Origin: Watersipora subatra
Lineage: Eukaryota > Bryozoa > Gymnolaemata > Cheilostomatida > Watersiporidae
DNA: 64,000 nt
Reading direction: 5' to 3'
NCBI RefSeq assembly: GCF_963576615.1
Contig: NC_088711.1
Location: forward strand, 36,940,121 to 37,004,120
In this document: piece after piece, positions 22,601 through 34,404 of the stretch
Layout of the letters: each line of letters starts with the position of its first letter
Numbering within the stretch: position 1 is the first letter of the stretch
Position numbers and translations under genes: made by a program
The notes under the pieces: model-generated
The model's database searches: none
What the model was told of the DNA's origin: nothing
The model's input: only the letters and a program-made list of their open reading frames with translations

Positions 22601-25600
22601 CATCATCCGGTTAGGTGTCATCATCCAGCTAGGTACCATCATCCGGTTAGGTGCCATCATCCGGTTAGGTGCCATCATAGGTTATCAATCGAATTTGTGT
22701 GGAATTTATTACTCGCAATGGAGATTGAAAGACTGAATTCTGCTAGATTTAAGAAATGGTAAAACTAACGACACCGAGTTATTGTTATGGAAAACAGGCA
22801 ATGTCTAACATTTACAGCTACATGTATAAGAGTACTCTGTTATTAACAAAACTCACTTAAAAATTTATGAGTGGCCCCCAACTTGTAGAACTCAGTATTA
22901 GTGGCTCCGCCAGAGATCTAATAGTTAGCGCCGTGTAATGATGATAACGAGTGACGCCTCTGTTAGTGCTTAATTCTTCAAAGCTACTGAATCGGTAGTA
23001 CGAGGTGCTCACCCCATTGTCCTGGTGAATATTTTTACAAAATTGCCAAGAAAATTTTTTCAAAGCTTCTAGTACGAAGGCAGGTCAACTATTAGTCAGT
23101 ATGCTATCGATGTATAGCTAAAATTCCCTTTTTTAATAGACTATTTTATTCAGCTATAAATGCGACATGTTTCGAGCTATTTACAATACCACTTCTTTGA
23201 GAACTCACCTTGTATGAATATTGTAATCTTTACTATAAAGAGAGCGGTGTCCGTCTGTCCAAAGCCACGTCAAGAGATTAAGAAATAAAATTGCTTCTCG
23301 CGGGCATTGATCTCAGGTACTCCGATTCACAGTCAGCACTCTAACCATTATATCACTAAAGTATCCAATTGTATCTGCACTTGAACGAAAGGAATCAATT
23401 ATCCCCATGCGTGGAGCCAACAAAAATAGCTATACGACCCATCCTAAGCGTAGTTTCGCTTTGAAAAATCTTTTATTTTTTATTGCAGTTTATTAATTGT
23501 TAGCAATGACCAGTCATGCTAGACGCATTACAGCTACGAATTTTTACTAATTTTAGATCTATGAACTTTGGGTGATTGTTATTGAACAATAGTACTGCTG
23601 ACAGTTATTCATATTTTATCAGTAATAATAATGCCATAAACTGTAATAATATTGATAAATCATTCGATTCGGACATGCTCACAGTCTTTTCGAAAATGGC
23701 TGAAAACGTGTTCGTTCTCGTTCTGCAACACATTTGGGGTATTTTTCATGGCATCAGCTTATGTAACATTTTAAGATGATTGTGATTTGTGAATTTACAA
23801 AGGTTGTGACAATTTATACTGTCAAATATTTGGTTTTATCGAATATGTAATTTTGTCCCGGTAAAGAAATAAATTGGGTAGCGAAAGAGTTAATTATGCA
23901 CATACTGATCACTCATGACAATCTCTCACACGGTTCATGGGACTGAGCCCAGTATAGAGATTTGCACGTAACAACGTATAATTGAATAGAAGATTCTCTC
24001 ATGTAACTAAAAATTCCAAGTTACTTCTTTGGAAGACTTAAACAACTCTGGATATAATTTTTAACATCAATGCTAAATATCCTAATCAATTTGACGGCTA
24101 ATATAGGGATTTGCATGTAGCACTAAAAAGTACCACAAACTCATAAAATTGCATTTGTAAGAAAAGAAGTTGACAATCTAATCAGTAATATTGAAGAGTT
24201 TGCCTCAAACTGATTTCAAGAGGTTCTTAAAAAGCCATTGCATATATTGCCATGCAACGGTATATGTGTTTACACATGGTGGGACACAAAGTGTTAAAAC
24301 AACAATGTTCTCTGTTCGCTCTAGTGTCTCGCAGCTGGCTCAAGCATACTGAATAGAGAGATAGAAAGTGAGAGCATGAGACCTCTTGCCAAGAGTCTTA
24401 CCAAACAACTTGACCAACTAAGGCGGGCGCTTAGAGATCAAAGCACTCGTGACCCTCTCTTCTACCCTGATAAGATTAAGAGTGCATTCATCAAATTTGA
24501 CGAATCGTTTGCAGAGTTTGAGTTAAGGTATTGTACTATACTTTCCAACTTTGTAGCATCGGGTATAGTTGTAATCAAATAGGTTTTAGATTCTTTTTGC
24601 ATTGCATTCTATTTTGGACACTAGTCAGTGTAATTAAAAGAGTCAGGTTGTAGTAGATAACTGTAGGAGTCAAGTTCTCTCTGTTAAGGCTGGTTCACAC
24701 TATATCGCCATATGACGGCGTTTTCCTTTCGACGTTCATCGTTGATTATGTGAACCGTAAACCGATGGTATTGACGAAATGACTCGGATACATCGGTAAA
24801 GTTTGCAGCTGTCAAACTTTCCCGATATTTCGCCGAGCATTAACGACCACCTGTGCGGTGCGAACCATTTATGTGATATTAATTTGTGGTCACTGATAGC
24901 ATGATTTACTTATTCTCGTTTATGATAGTCGTTGCTGAACTAGTATTTGATTCAAGCATGTGAAACAAAGAGGTTTCTTCGCGAAAAATTAAAAAGAAAA
25001 ATGAAAACAGTACGTCATGGAGTATTTGATGATGCAAATGCGGATGGGTTTGTGATAGTGTGAACATCGTTATCATTGACGATCACCAAAGTATTATGGC
25101 ATCAATGCCGAGATATGGCGATATAGGTTGAACCTGCCCTTAAATAATTGTGCATGTGTTTAAGTATAATTTTACCTTAATCAGCATTATTCTTTGCTCT
25201 TCTATCACATATTAGTGTTTTACTTTGATTTGCTTACCGACAAACCTTATTGTTTGTTACAAATACATTTTTTTATACCAGCTACCCAATAGATATAGGT
25301 TGTATTCAGCTTCCCTACGTTTATATGTGAGGAGTATAAATGTGCCTCCGGATTTCGATCACTCGGGAATGTCAAAGAATTAGGGTAATTATGTATACTC
25401 CATTGTGTACAAGGGTATTCAATACCCAAGTCAGGTAGGCCAAATTCAAGGCATCTGTCAAGACATTTAAGACAAGACTGTCGAGACATTTTTAAAAAGC
25501 AATGCCCTGGTTCCCTAAAAGTATTTATTGCTTGTAGTCCATGAGAAGTGAATGGTTGCCTTTTAGAAAACGTGATTGGAAATTGTTGAAAATGTTTTTA

Positions 25601-28600
25601 TTGGATTCGTCTACCAATCATACTCGTATTCATGGAGATTTATTGTGCCAATCGCATATCATTGAAGGCCACATAAAGAGGTTGATTACCAAAGTCTGTG
25701 AATTTGTATAGACTTAAAAATTTGCTTATAAATCGTTTATTTTGATATAACGATGACTGTTTTTAGTTATTATATTATGCGTACTCCAGAGAGAAGACGC
25801 CAGACCTCGTGGTCAATCAGCAAACTGCCATTTTCTATAAAACTTTTGCTAATTACGGTCGCTATTACATTTAACGCTCCAGCTCTTCTTTTGACAAGAT
25901 CCTAATAAAATGAGTACTATGATATCTGAGAGAGCGTTTTCCTTATCTGTAAAATAGGGCTCTTGGGCCAGCTAACTGTCTTACCATCTTAACATTTTTG
26001 ACCAAATAGTGAAGTGAGCATTGTATCGGTATGATGATTGTTCAATTTATGCTAAAGTTGTTTTAGAAGAGCAAGAAACAGTTTGAATGTTGTATTTTTG
26101 TATGAAGTGAAAGACTGAGAATTTTATTGAGTCAATGTCCTTGTATTTATATCACCTACCTGTATTAATGAGATTCAAGAGAAGGTTGTCATTAAACATA
26201 AGTCAACTAAATACTGTTGGTGTTTTTTCACATTCAAATGAAACAAGGTGAAATTTACTGCAATCAATCAGATGTGTTTTAACAACTACTAGCAAGCCTG
26301 TTTCGACATGATATTGTTATAGAGATATTATACCTTGTTGCTATGTAGTAATGGTCAGTCTCAACATGATATTATAGAGATATTATACCTTGTTGCTATG
26401 TAGTAATGGTCAGTCTCAACATAGAATTGTAGAGATATTATACCTTGTTGCTATATAGTGATGGTCAGTCTCAAAGTGATATTATAGAGATATTATAACT
26501 TGTTGCTATGTAGTAATGATCAGTCTCAACATGATATTATAGAGATATTATACCTTGTTGCTATGTAGTAATGGTCAGTCTCAACATAGAATTGTAGAGA
26601 TATTATAACTTGTTGCTATGTAGTAATGGTCAGTCTCAACATAGAATTGTAGAGATATTATAACTTGTTGCTATGTAGTAATGGTTAGTCTCAACATGAT
26701 ATTATAGAGATATTATACCTTGTTGCTATATAGTAATGGTCAGTCTCAACATGATTATACAGATACTGCGCTTCGGCATGTACACGTTAATGGTATGCGA
26801 CGGTAGTAGCTGCGCTATAGCTGCCAGCTGGTAGCTGCCATTTTGAGAGGCTAAGCGATCCATGAAAGGCATAGTGTTTAAAGACTGTCACTACATCCTT
26901 ATCTAGTGCACATACTATATTTGTTTTCTGTCATGTTCCCAGTAGTGTCTATGCATAAAAAAGATGAACAATTGTGAATGACCTTCAACTTTTGTATGCG
27001 TTTTAGAATAATTGCTTTAGATTTTAAAAGACAGAGGATTTGGAAGATCGCTAGCATAAATTCAGTCTCACAGAAGGGTGTAGTTTTTTAAAACTGCTTT
27101 AATCACACATGAGCAATTGTTAAACATACATGTGACATATTAAACCTTTGCTGACAAATCCCCAGCAATAATCTTGTGCTGGGGATTTGTCCCTGCGCTA
27201 TATCTTCCATCTCTGACTTCATGCCAATTTTTAATTTTAAACTTTCTCTTGCAGCTATGTGACCGCCATGGTACCTGTCAAGACCGTCAAGGAGTATGAC
27301 ATGTCTCAAGAGGTGACTGTTCTTTTTAGTGAAACCGTTAGCAGGTGGGTCACTGAGGTGGTTTTCAATCACGCCTCTGTTATTTTCTATTAAAGGTGGC
27401 ACAACAATAACAATACCTCGGGCGGGCGTGTTTGAATCTATAGTAATGCGAAATAGTAGGTGGAAGATTAGCGGAAGAAGTAATTCTAGGTGTGCATGTT
27501 TAGTCACGTCTTAATCTTGCGTACATACCATTATCTTGATTGTTTAATGCTCTCTTGATATTTCATGTATAGTTTCATCCTAATAGCCTTAATCTCACTT
27601 TTGCCAGAGCACTTGCCCATGGACTCATCACGGGAGACATGCTAGAGTACTATGATCCGGTGCTAATGTTTACCATCCCACGGCTCGCTATTGTCACTGG
27701 TCTCGTCTTCTTCCCCCAAGGTCCGCTCAACCCGGACAGGCGGTCACAAGACCTATCTGAACTTTTTCGTCCATTCCAAAGTCTGTTAAAGCGTATCAGG
27801 TGAGACGTACGAGTTGAGTAGTCTGTAACTAATAGAGACTCTGTTGGATAGCCAGAGACTTTCTTTTTAGTTTGAAAGTTGAATGAGGCTTGGGGGGGGC
27901 GATGAGTTGGAGCGTTATTTATCAAGTGATGTTATAGTAAGAATGTGCTGAAATCTTACTAAGTAAAATTGTTAACATTGTATGGCGAGTATCATTCACC
28001 GACCACCCATGTTTTAAGGGTACATTGTGGGTGTAGTAAATGAATTGACCGGCTTCGTCTTGACTCAATTTGTTTTATTTCTGTAGTACACAAGAGTTCT
28101 TTAGTACACAAAAATCATTCTTTAGTACACGAGACATTACTTTTTCATTTACAAGAAGTCACTCTCTGAGAAACAAGTAGTTACTCTCTATGATATGCTT
28201 AGTTACTCTCTAGTACACAGGAAGTTACTCCCAAGTCTATTTTGCACCAATGGCTCCCATGGTATGTTCTAAGGTCATTAAGATCATCAGAGATGTTGTC
28301 TCAGAGGTTTGTAACTACTCATCTATGACGTGTAGCAATGTATTGTTGAACAATGATCTGGGCGTGTCTCCATATATTTAAAAAGCCATCAGTCTTCTCT
28401 CCAATGACTGCTTAAGCTATAAATATCTGCTTTGTATTTTGTAGCCCAAGTGTGTCCATTCGATTCTCTTATTCATACATTGACGTAACAGACTACACTA
28501 ACACAACCTTCTCTCAGTATGCCTGATTCTATAAACATTGTCAATACTAGGGGTCAGGATGATCAGAGTAGTACACAAACATTTTAGCAGATTAGATGTT

Positions 28601-31600
28601 TTGACAGTTCATCTAAGATTTTTTCAAGTACAGAGCTAGCGCAACAGGCTTAAATATGTTAGAATCTTCTCCTTGGTGCCAAGTCATACAAATGCCTTAA
28701 AATGTTTGATGCAGTTAAACTTTGATCTATGCAGACCTTTTAAGACAAATTTTTGGCATATTTGATACAAAATTTGATATTTGTTTAAGCATACGAACTA
28801 CTTTTCCACATAGAATGTCCAAACATTTCTCAACACATTTCAGTTTTTAAAATCAGTATATACGTATGCAGTTCTTCTTTGCTTCATTTAATTTTATAGT
28901 GCTTACAAAATGTCAAACAATGCTTCATAATTTTCATTTTTATTTGAAAATCACAAATATCCATGACTAGCCGAATTCCCGGCGTTGCATTGGTATTAAA
29001 AACAGCTTATAAACAGTAGCAGATAAAGTACACTAGTTGCCATTGGCTAATTTGAGTAAGCGTATTGCTAAACTTACTAATAAGAATGATGAGAGCAAGC
29101 TTTAGTCACTTGCGCATAGCGCAGAGTCTCTCTGTGTATTTTAACCCAGATAATGACTCATATCGCCTGATGAATCCGTTGCATCTTGTGTAACCTAAGG
29201 GGTTAGCTTGTCGACTTGTGAGAGGGATTTCGAAGATCAAATCTTCTGCGATACAAATTTTTCATTGCCAGATTTTAATCAGCTATAGCTGGACAGACAA
29301 CGAACGGACAGACAACGAACGGCGACAGACGATGACAAATTTTGAGATTTATCTATATAGTTTAGTAGGTTTGGTAAAACAGTTGAAGGCAACGAGTTTT
29401 CTTAAAATTAAAACAAGTATAACTTAGGGTTTATACCTGAATATATAATTTAATCTATACCATAAGGTATATTAGCTTCTTATCTCTATCATTATTCGCA
29501 TCTACTTCTTATTACATTCCCTGTATAACCAAGGCTACACCTCTTTATGCCGGTTTTCAGTGAAGGAGCCTGGGAGTAGTCTAAAGTCTCCCATTTATTA
29601 TTTCTTTGTTAGTTTCTTACGTATAGTTTAGTTTCGTATTTATGGTATAGTCTTCGCTTTCTTTTGATGGTATAAAGTACTTATCATCAAGTTTTTTAGT
29701 TGCCAAACGAATTGAACGAAACATATTGTACAAGAATATTCTCCACAGTATGGTGTTCACTTATAATGAATATACCTAAACCAGATTACCTTTAGGTTTG
29801 ACCGTGTAGAGATTGATTTACCAGTGCAATGGTTGTATGAACTGTTATTGGGAGTGGTATTAGTGTGTTTAGTTATTGCTACCTTCAGAGTTGTTTATTT
29901 CATTTCCAAGCTTTTGGGCCAAGCGGATAAAGGTTTTGCTGTTTAGAAATTTCCTAAATCTACTCATAAATAATATTCATAGGTTACTGTTTGGGAGGTT
30001 TTAAGACGATGTCATTAAAGCATCTTCAAGTCTCTCATAGTCTCTTCCAACATAGTTTCACATTGTTTCAAGTTTGTCTCAAACGGTAGCCTAGTTCAGA
30101 CATACAGTATGTGTAGTTAAATGTGCCAATTAGGATAAATATAAACTTTATCATCACTGGTTAATACCGTTCAAAGCAAATTAGACCATGAGATAAAATA
30201 ATGCTTGCTAGAAGTAGGATCAGTAAGTTTATTTTTAAAGGTTGACTTGCAACAAAATTCACATTACCGTAATTTGATATGAAAAGATTCACCATGTCTT
30301 ACTCTGTTGTGTTGTAGGTGCCAAATATGTGGAAAGGTGATTACAAGCTCTTAAAAGCTCAAAAACGGACAGAAAATCGCAGCCACACGAGACCGCCGTA
30401 GTTTGGATTCTCTTTTCAAAACGGCTCAAATGTGATGTAGTTGTGAGAGATGGTTTCTGTTTACACTTTCTTGCAACCTTATTCGTCGAAATAGTTTCAC
30501 AAGTATACTTCACGAATTCAATAAAACTATGTCTATTGATCTTACGCTTCTGTTTTATCGTCATCGTAATGCTGTCACTTTTAGCACTGATATCTTATAA
30601 CTTACCGTAAAAAATCGTTAAACTTTTTAACCTTACCTCGAATGAGTACATATCATTGTCTGATAATCATGACGAGCCTGTTGGTCACCTGTGATAATCG
30701 AAAAGTGCTGTAAAAATTATTTGCGAAGTATTGGGTCACATGATCACATTACGACTTGACGATTGAATAATGCCGAAACAAAACTGTAAAGTAGCGAGCA
30801 TCTATATTTGATACGGGGTCTTCGGTAAAACCCGAAATGTTTGTCATAAACTAGTACTACGACAAGTTTTATATTGAGCTTTGTATTGGCCTTTCAATTC
30901 ACATGAGAATATACGTGACAAGACGATAACCAAATTTCGTGGTTACGTCATCGAAATAAAGAGATTCCAATCTACGGCAGCTTTTCGTTTTTGAGCTTTT
31001 AAGAGCTTGTAATCACATTTCCACATATTTGGCACTTACAACACAACAGAGTAAGACATGGTGAATCTTTTGATACCAAATAACTGTAATGTGAATTTTG
31101 TTGCAAGTCAACCTTGAAGTAAAACTTAATATTGTGGCCTTTCAACATACTGGTGTCTGAATCCTGTAAGTTCAACCAGATCTTATAGACTGGACTGATT
31201 CTTGATGACACGCTTGGGTCTGTGTGTTTACAGGGAGCTCCTATGGACACTCACACAAAATGAGTTACGCTTCCTTGAGCGACTCCTTTGTAACCTCGAG
31301 CAAGCGGCGGAAGAGGACACAACCCCTGTGTCTACATCAAAAACACAAACGGCCGAACTGGATGCCCTGAAAACCCAGAATGCATCTCCTAGTTTATTCA
31401 ACGACATATCGAATGTACAAAGTTTCAATGGCATGAACTCGGAGAGTTCTCGCGCTGATGACTTTAGGGCAGCTCTGTTCAACATGCTTGACGGGTTGAG
31501 TTACCCTACTGACCAGGCTGCAGGTTCAGCGTCAGAGCAGCCTGCGGACTTACCTCCAGAGTTAGGTAACAACAACCTTTCTCAAACAACTAACACTTCG

Positions 31601-34404
31601 GATAATTCCACATTAATTGTCCTCAACGAAACAATTCAGCCATTGACTGAACTTAGCAATGAACCCAACCATGCAATAGCCAGGATTGATATGCCTTCTA
31701 CTCGAACTAGAGAACAAAACCCTAGCCATACTTCAGTCACATCGCGCAGCAGACGCGCGAAGAGGCAGCAATCAGCAGACCCCACCACTTCACAGCCTTT
31801 ATCCTCTGAGTTTGTCTTCAACCTTCCTGATGGCGCTGCTCAAGATGTTGACGATATGGAGGTTTCAGCTTTTGCTGGCCCGTCTCAAGTGACTCTCCAC
31901 AGGTCTGTCTCAAACATTCTTCCTGGCAGAGTCACCAACCTTACTATCGATGATGAGTCGACAGACTCATCGGAAATATCAATGAGTGACTTCGAAACAA
32001 GCTCAGGAAGTGAAAGTCCAACAATGCGACACAAACAGCTGTCTGCACGACCTCTGGGTGACGAGAAGGCGGATAGTCTGCGTGGCAGATATAGAAATGC
32101 TCAAGAGCTGCTTCATAAGTTATTTGTATGCATATCAGGTAAGCATGGCTGTTGCTTTTCTGGATAAAAGCTAATCCACACGAAATTAATGTGATGTTAT
32201 TAAACAATATTAGCTTGGCAAAAAAGTTTGCAATCTTTAAACAAAAAATAGAATTGTTTTCTACATATTATAAAATCATCTTACTCTGGTGTATTTTTGA
32301 AAGCACAAAAATTAAGTAATCTGATAATTCTATGGCACTCACAAGCATTGATGAAAGCAGCTTAATATATATGTACCAAAAGTAGTATTAAATTGTAAGA
32401 TGTTTGACATTTTTTGCGTGTTTGTAAATGGCCATCGGCCAGTTATTATTAGTTAGTTGTTATCAGTCAATGGTAATTGGTCAATTATTATTATTCGTTC
32501 ACTATTGGTCAATTATTATTAGTCACTTGTTATTGGTTACTAATTCTTAATCACTTACTATTGGTCAATTATTATTAGTCACTTGCTGTGGGTCAATTAC
32601 TATTAGTTACTTGCTATTGGTCAATTATTATTGTAAGCCATTCATTTTTTTTATAATTTTAGTTAAAAAATGGTTAACTGTAATGATAGTCATTTTCCAT
32701 TAATAACATTTTTAAAATTTTATAATGAACCATAAAAATGTTAAATTTAAGTTGGTTTGTGTTTAGATTAGTTGTATGTTTATGTAACTCAGAAATGTGT
32801 AATATCAACTTGAGAATACAACTTTACTTCTAAAAACCTCTTTCATCCATGCTCACGTGTAAAATCTTTACTGGCATTCAAGGAATTGAGTGACTTTCAT
32901 CAGCTGTTTGTAATAACGAAGATTTAGCAAATTTTGTAGTACTTTATATCAACTCTACTACTGAGTGTATTACAAATAAAACTGATTGGCTGTTTGCGCT
33001 TTTTCATTGGTTAGCATAGCTACATTAGGACCTGTTTAGGAAGTGTCTGATTGGCTGATCATTACAGCCTCAATGATCAGCTAATGAATATGTTAGTAAA
33101 TTCATCTTGAGAGAATAACTGACGATTAATAATAGGTGATTATGATGAGTTTGTTCAGCAATGGGTCATCTCGAGCTGTAATATTTTTATTTTATCATCT
33201 TTTTCAGGTGTTGCGGACCAGTTACAGTCTAACTTTGCCTGTGACCTTAGGAATATTCTTAAATGTGTCTTTGAACTGCACACTGGTGATGACACATTTG
33301 TCGACACCCTTGACAAAAAACCTTCGGCTGTTCCTCAGACATCTGACAATGAATCTGAGCCTCTCCAAGGTGAGTTACATGGTGGTGAAAATCAGATGCC
33401 AATCACCGTGATAAGGTGTTGACTAGTTGAGACTCGGAGGTTTACTATGATGTTAGCATGTTTTAAACATTTCATCGATCTATTTGAATTGATTACAAGC
33501 ATTATTATTGGATGTCACTCTGCCTATAGGTGAGCTGGTGATTTTTTTACATTCCTCTCTTGACTGCACATCGCTATAGACATGCTGGATAATGTTATGG
33601 TGTTTGTTGATTTGGTCATTGCGGTTACCTTTTGCTTTGTGATGACACCATTATTAAAATACATGTACAATATATTATTATCGCAATCGTGCACAGTATT
33701 ATAGAAACATTGTACGATATCCTGGAAACGTATGGTATCATAGAAACAATGTACAGTATCGTGGAAAAAATGTAGTATCGTGGAAAAAATGTACAGTATC
33801 ATGGAAAAAATGTACAGTATCATGGAAACATTGTGCAGTATCAAGTCAATTTGACTGTATTTTCCGGTCTGCCACGTTGTTTCTCTTTTTTTGTTGTTGA
33901 CTTTTTTATATCTTGCTAATTCTCTGCATTCCAATCCCGTTCAGCTTGTCTCTAAATGGCATGATTTCTTGTAGCACCGCCGGCGTGGGTTCCTGACTCA
34001 GAGATGGACAAGTGCTGCTCATGCAGATTGCCTTTCACAGTGATACGACGGAGACACCACTGCAGGAATTGTGGTCTCGTAAGTATCACCTACTGCGTTG
34101 TTACCAGTTCTTGCTAGATATTTGGAGTTACCAGTTCTTGCTAGATGTTAGGAGTACATTCTGTGCAAATTCTTTACACCGATATTACTCAGGCTTTATC
34201 TAGGAGCAGCCACTTCCTTATCAGCAATTATTTTAGATATTCTGTGCAAGATGCTCTGCTAACTCAGCCCCTCTGCCTAACTACGGGTATGAGCAAGCTG
34301 TGAGGATATGTAACCTATGCTATGTCTATAGGATTAATCCTTTTTTCATGGATGACAGCACCCAAGAGACCTATAACTCTGCCTCAAGAAGGCAGCAGTC
34401 CTAG
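16667..34404 (+). CDS. ZFYVE28: Lateral signaling target protein 2 (LST2/ZFYVE28) orthologue, 5'-partial, nine exons
   Basis: Exons: 16667-16801, 18627-18770, 24325-24527, 27255-27344, 27608-27799, 31234-32138, 33208-33369, 33975-34078 and 34237-34404 (stop TAG 34402). All have AG/GT borders and agreeing phases, giving 700 residues plus stop; the human protein is about 890. Residues 1-220 match the conserved LST2 N-terminal region ([60 protein letters not shown]). The large sixth exon encodes a Ser/Thr/Asp/Glu-rich linker ending in the conserved [17 protein letters not shown]. The C-terminus, residues 611-685, is a FYVE finger with [17 protein letters not shown] and four CxxC pairs. LST2 proteins bind endosomal PtdIns(3)P and reduce EGF-receptor signalling. 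Lys 74 here (codon 18711-18713) aligns with human Lys87, reported as the regulatory mono-ubiquitination site. Exon 1 (about 13 residues) was not found. Confidence 0.95.
17195..17340 (+). mobile_element. tRNA-derived SINE-like element, copy A
   Basis: Shares with copy B (about 17680) a B-box-like GGTTTGAATTTCC, then CCAAAAGAGCC, GTGACAGGAATGACAT and CCTTAAATT. The upstream part contains an A-box-like tract. It lies in the intron after the first visible LST2 exon. Confidence 0.5.
17680..17830 (+). mobile_element. tRNA-derived SINE-like element, copy B
   Basis: Contains an A-box-like TGGCCTGGTAGTC and a B-box-like GGGTTTAATTCCC at tRNA-like spacing, followed by the same tail as copy A (CCAAAAGATGCC, GTGACAAAAATGACAT). 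Same strand and same LST2 intron as copy A. Boundaries are approximate. Confidence 0.55.
17913..17971. repeat. 41-bp perfect hairpin flanked by 9-bp direct repeats
   Basis: Arms 17922-17940 and 17944-17962 are perfectly complementary over 19 bp with a 3-nt CAG loop. The hairpin is bounded on both sides by AAGCTAAAC (17913-17921 and 17963-17971). It lies in an LST2 intron just after the second SINE-like copy. Confidence 0.85.
18949..20407. mobile_element. TA-flanked DNA transposon, Tc1/mariner-pogo-like, non-autonomous
   Basis: The ends are CAGTGGAACCTCGGTTCTCG (18951) and its inverted copy ending GGTTCCACTG (20405), bounded by TA on each side. Variants of GGTCGAGAACCGA recur as subterminal repeats near both ends. 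CAGTGGAACCTCGGTT termini with a TA duplication are typical of pogo-like and related elements. No transposase frame is present; the interior holds another element (19051-19695). Located in the second LST2 intron seen here. Confidence 0.75.
19051..19695. mobile_element. Nested non-autonomous element inside the TA-flanked transposon
   Basis: The left end (ACAGGATTAAATTACTCGCGG) and the inverted right end (ACAGTATGAAATTATTCGATGG) are similar. Internal TTCGCGAATAA and ATTCGCGGA motifs recur in both orientations. Boundaries and target duplication are uncertain; TA precedes the left end, but a matching TA is not clear on the right. Confidence 0.45.
21280..21715. repeat. Degenerate minisatellite, unit about 24 bp (CATAGACATGTAGTGTGACTTTGC)
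   Basis: Roughly 18 imperfect units in an LST2 intron. The minus strand stays open for 123 codons as a periodic MSMAKSHY-like peptide, which follows from the unit being near a multiple of three. It is not treated as a gene. Confidence 0.8.
22251..22678. repeat. Homogeneous 18-bp minisatellite (ACCATCATCCGGTTAGGT)
   Basis: About 24 copies of an 18-bp unit over 428 bp, many identical, with occasional GTGCC, GTGTC and single-base slips (for example near 22420 and 22469). Because 18 is a multiple of three, both strands are open over long parts of it (an IIRLGT repeat on plus, an MMVPNR repeat on minus). It lies in an LST2 intron. Confidence 0.95.
23222..23470 (+). mobile_element. Repeat fragment with TCTTTACTAT...GTCCGTCTGTCCAAAG start
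   Basis: The start resembles a second copy at 36740-36990 (TTTACTAT, GTG, GTCC, TCTGTC, AAAGC, AGA-ATTA in the same order). A degenerate antisense tRNA-like core follows. The 3' end could not be defined. Confidence 0.4.
24684..25143. mobile_element. TTAA-flanked MITE, piggyBac-like target site
   Basis: TTAA at 24684-24687 and 25140-25143 bounds a 452-bp element with inverted ends: left GGCTGGTTCACACTATATCG, right (inverted) GGGCAGGTTCAACCTATATCG. ATATCGCCATAT follows both ends. There is no coding capacity. TTAA duplications point to piggyBac-type integration, but a Harbinger-type 3-bp TAA duplication is an alternative. It lies in the intron after LST2 exon 24325-24527. Confidence 0.65.
26304..26757. 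repeat. 55-bp minisatellite, about eight copies
   Basis: The unit contains GAGATATTATACCTTGTTGC, then TATGTAGTAATGGTCAGTCT and CAACATGATATTATA. Copies differ at a few positions (CATAGAATTG versus CATGATATTA variants), suggesting spread of sub-variants. It lies in the same LST2 intron as the TTAA MITE. Confidence 0.9.
27153..27191. repeat. 15-bp perfect stem-loop just upstream of an LST2 exon
   Basis: Arms 27153-27167 and 27177-27191 are perfectly complementary (GACAAATCCCCAGCA and its inverse) with a 9-nt loop. It sits about 60 bases before the LST2 exon that starts at 27255, so it could lie near the branch-point region. Confidence 0.75.
28075..28235. repeat. Degenerate tandem repeat with TAGTACACAA and GTTACTCTC words
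   Basis: About five or six imperfect units of roughly 27 bp (TTTAGTACACAAAA, TTTAGTACACGAGA, AGTTACTCTCTAGTACACAGG). Intronic in LST2. Confidence 0.55.
28967..29347 (-). mobile_element. Helitron-like non-autonomous element, copy 3 (inverse orientation)
   Basis: Read on the minus strand it starts TCTCAAAATTTG and ends with AACGCCGGGAATTCGG and CTAG followed by T. Its length is 381 bp, the same as copy 1. It contains the tRNA-like core seen in copy 2 (ATTTCGAAGATCAAATC on plus). It lies in the LST2 intron between exons 27799 and 31234. Confidence 0.6.
30238..31115 (-). mobile_element. Long-TIR non-autonomous DNA element, copy 1
   Basis: The element begins AAGGTTGACTTGCAAC and ends with the inverted copy GTTGCAAGTCAACCTT. 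Similarity continues inward for about 180 bp on each side (GATTCACCATGTCTTACTCT, TTGTGTTGTAGGTGCCAAAT, CTCTTAAAAGCTCAAAAACG). Its interior aligns along its whole length, in opposite orientation, with the element at 62620-63521. No clear target-site duplication was found. A 91-codon open frame (30289-30564, minus) mostly overlaps the terminal repeat and shows no known domain. The element ends 118 bases before the large LST2 exon. Confidence 0.8.
32440..32640. repeat. Degenerate tandem repeat (ATTGGTCAATTATTATTAGTCACTTGCT)
   Basis: About six imperfect units of 28-39 bp in the LST2 intron after exon 32138. Confidence 0.7.
33690..33850. repeat. Degenerate 18-24-bp tandem repeat (TACAGTATCATGGAAAAAATG)
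   Basis: Seven or so units with variants GTACGATATC, GTACAGTATCGTGG and GTGCAGTATC, in the LST2 intron between exons 33369 and 33975. Confidence 0.75.

Noticed and set aside
21349-22678. Repetitive open frames over the 21.3- and 22.3-kb arrays as proteins
   Set aside because: Frames stay open because the unit lengths are multiples of three; no start context, splice sites or domain support coding.
31202-32167. The 321-codon open frame starting at ATG 31202 as a separate gene
   Set aside because: It is the sixth visible LST2 exon (31234-32138) read through both splice sites; the ATG is intronic.
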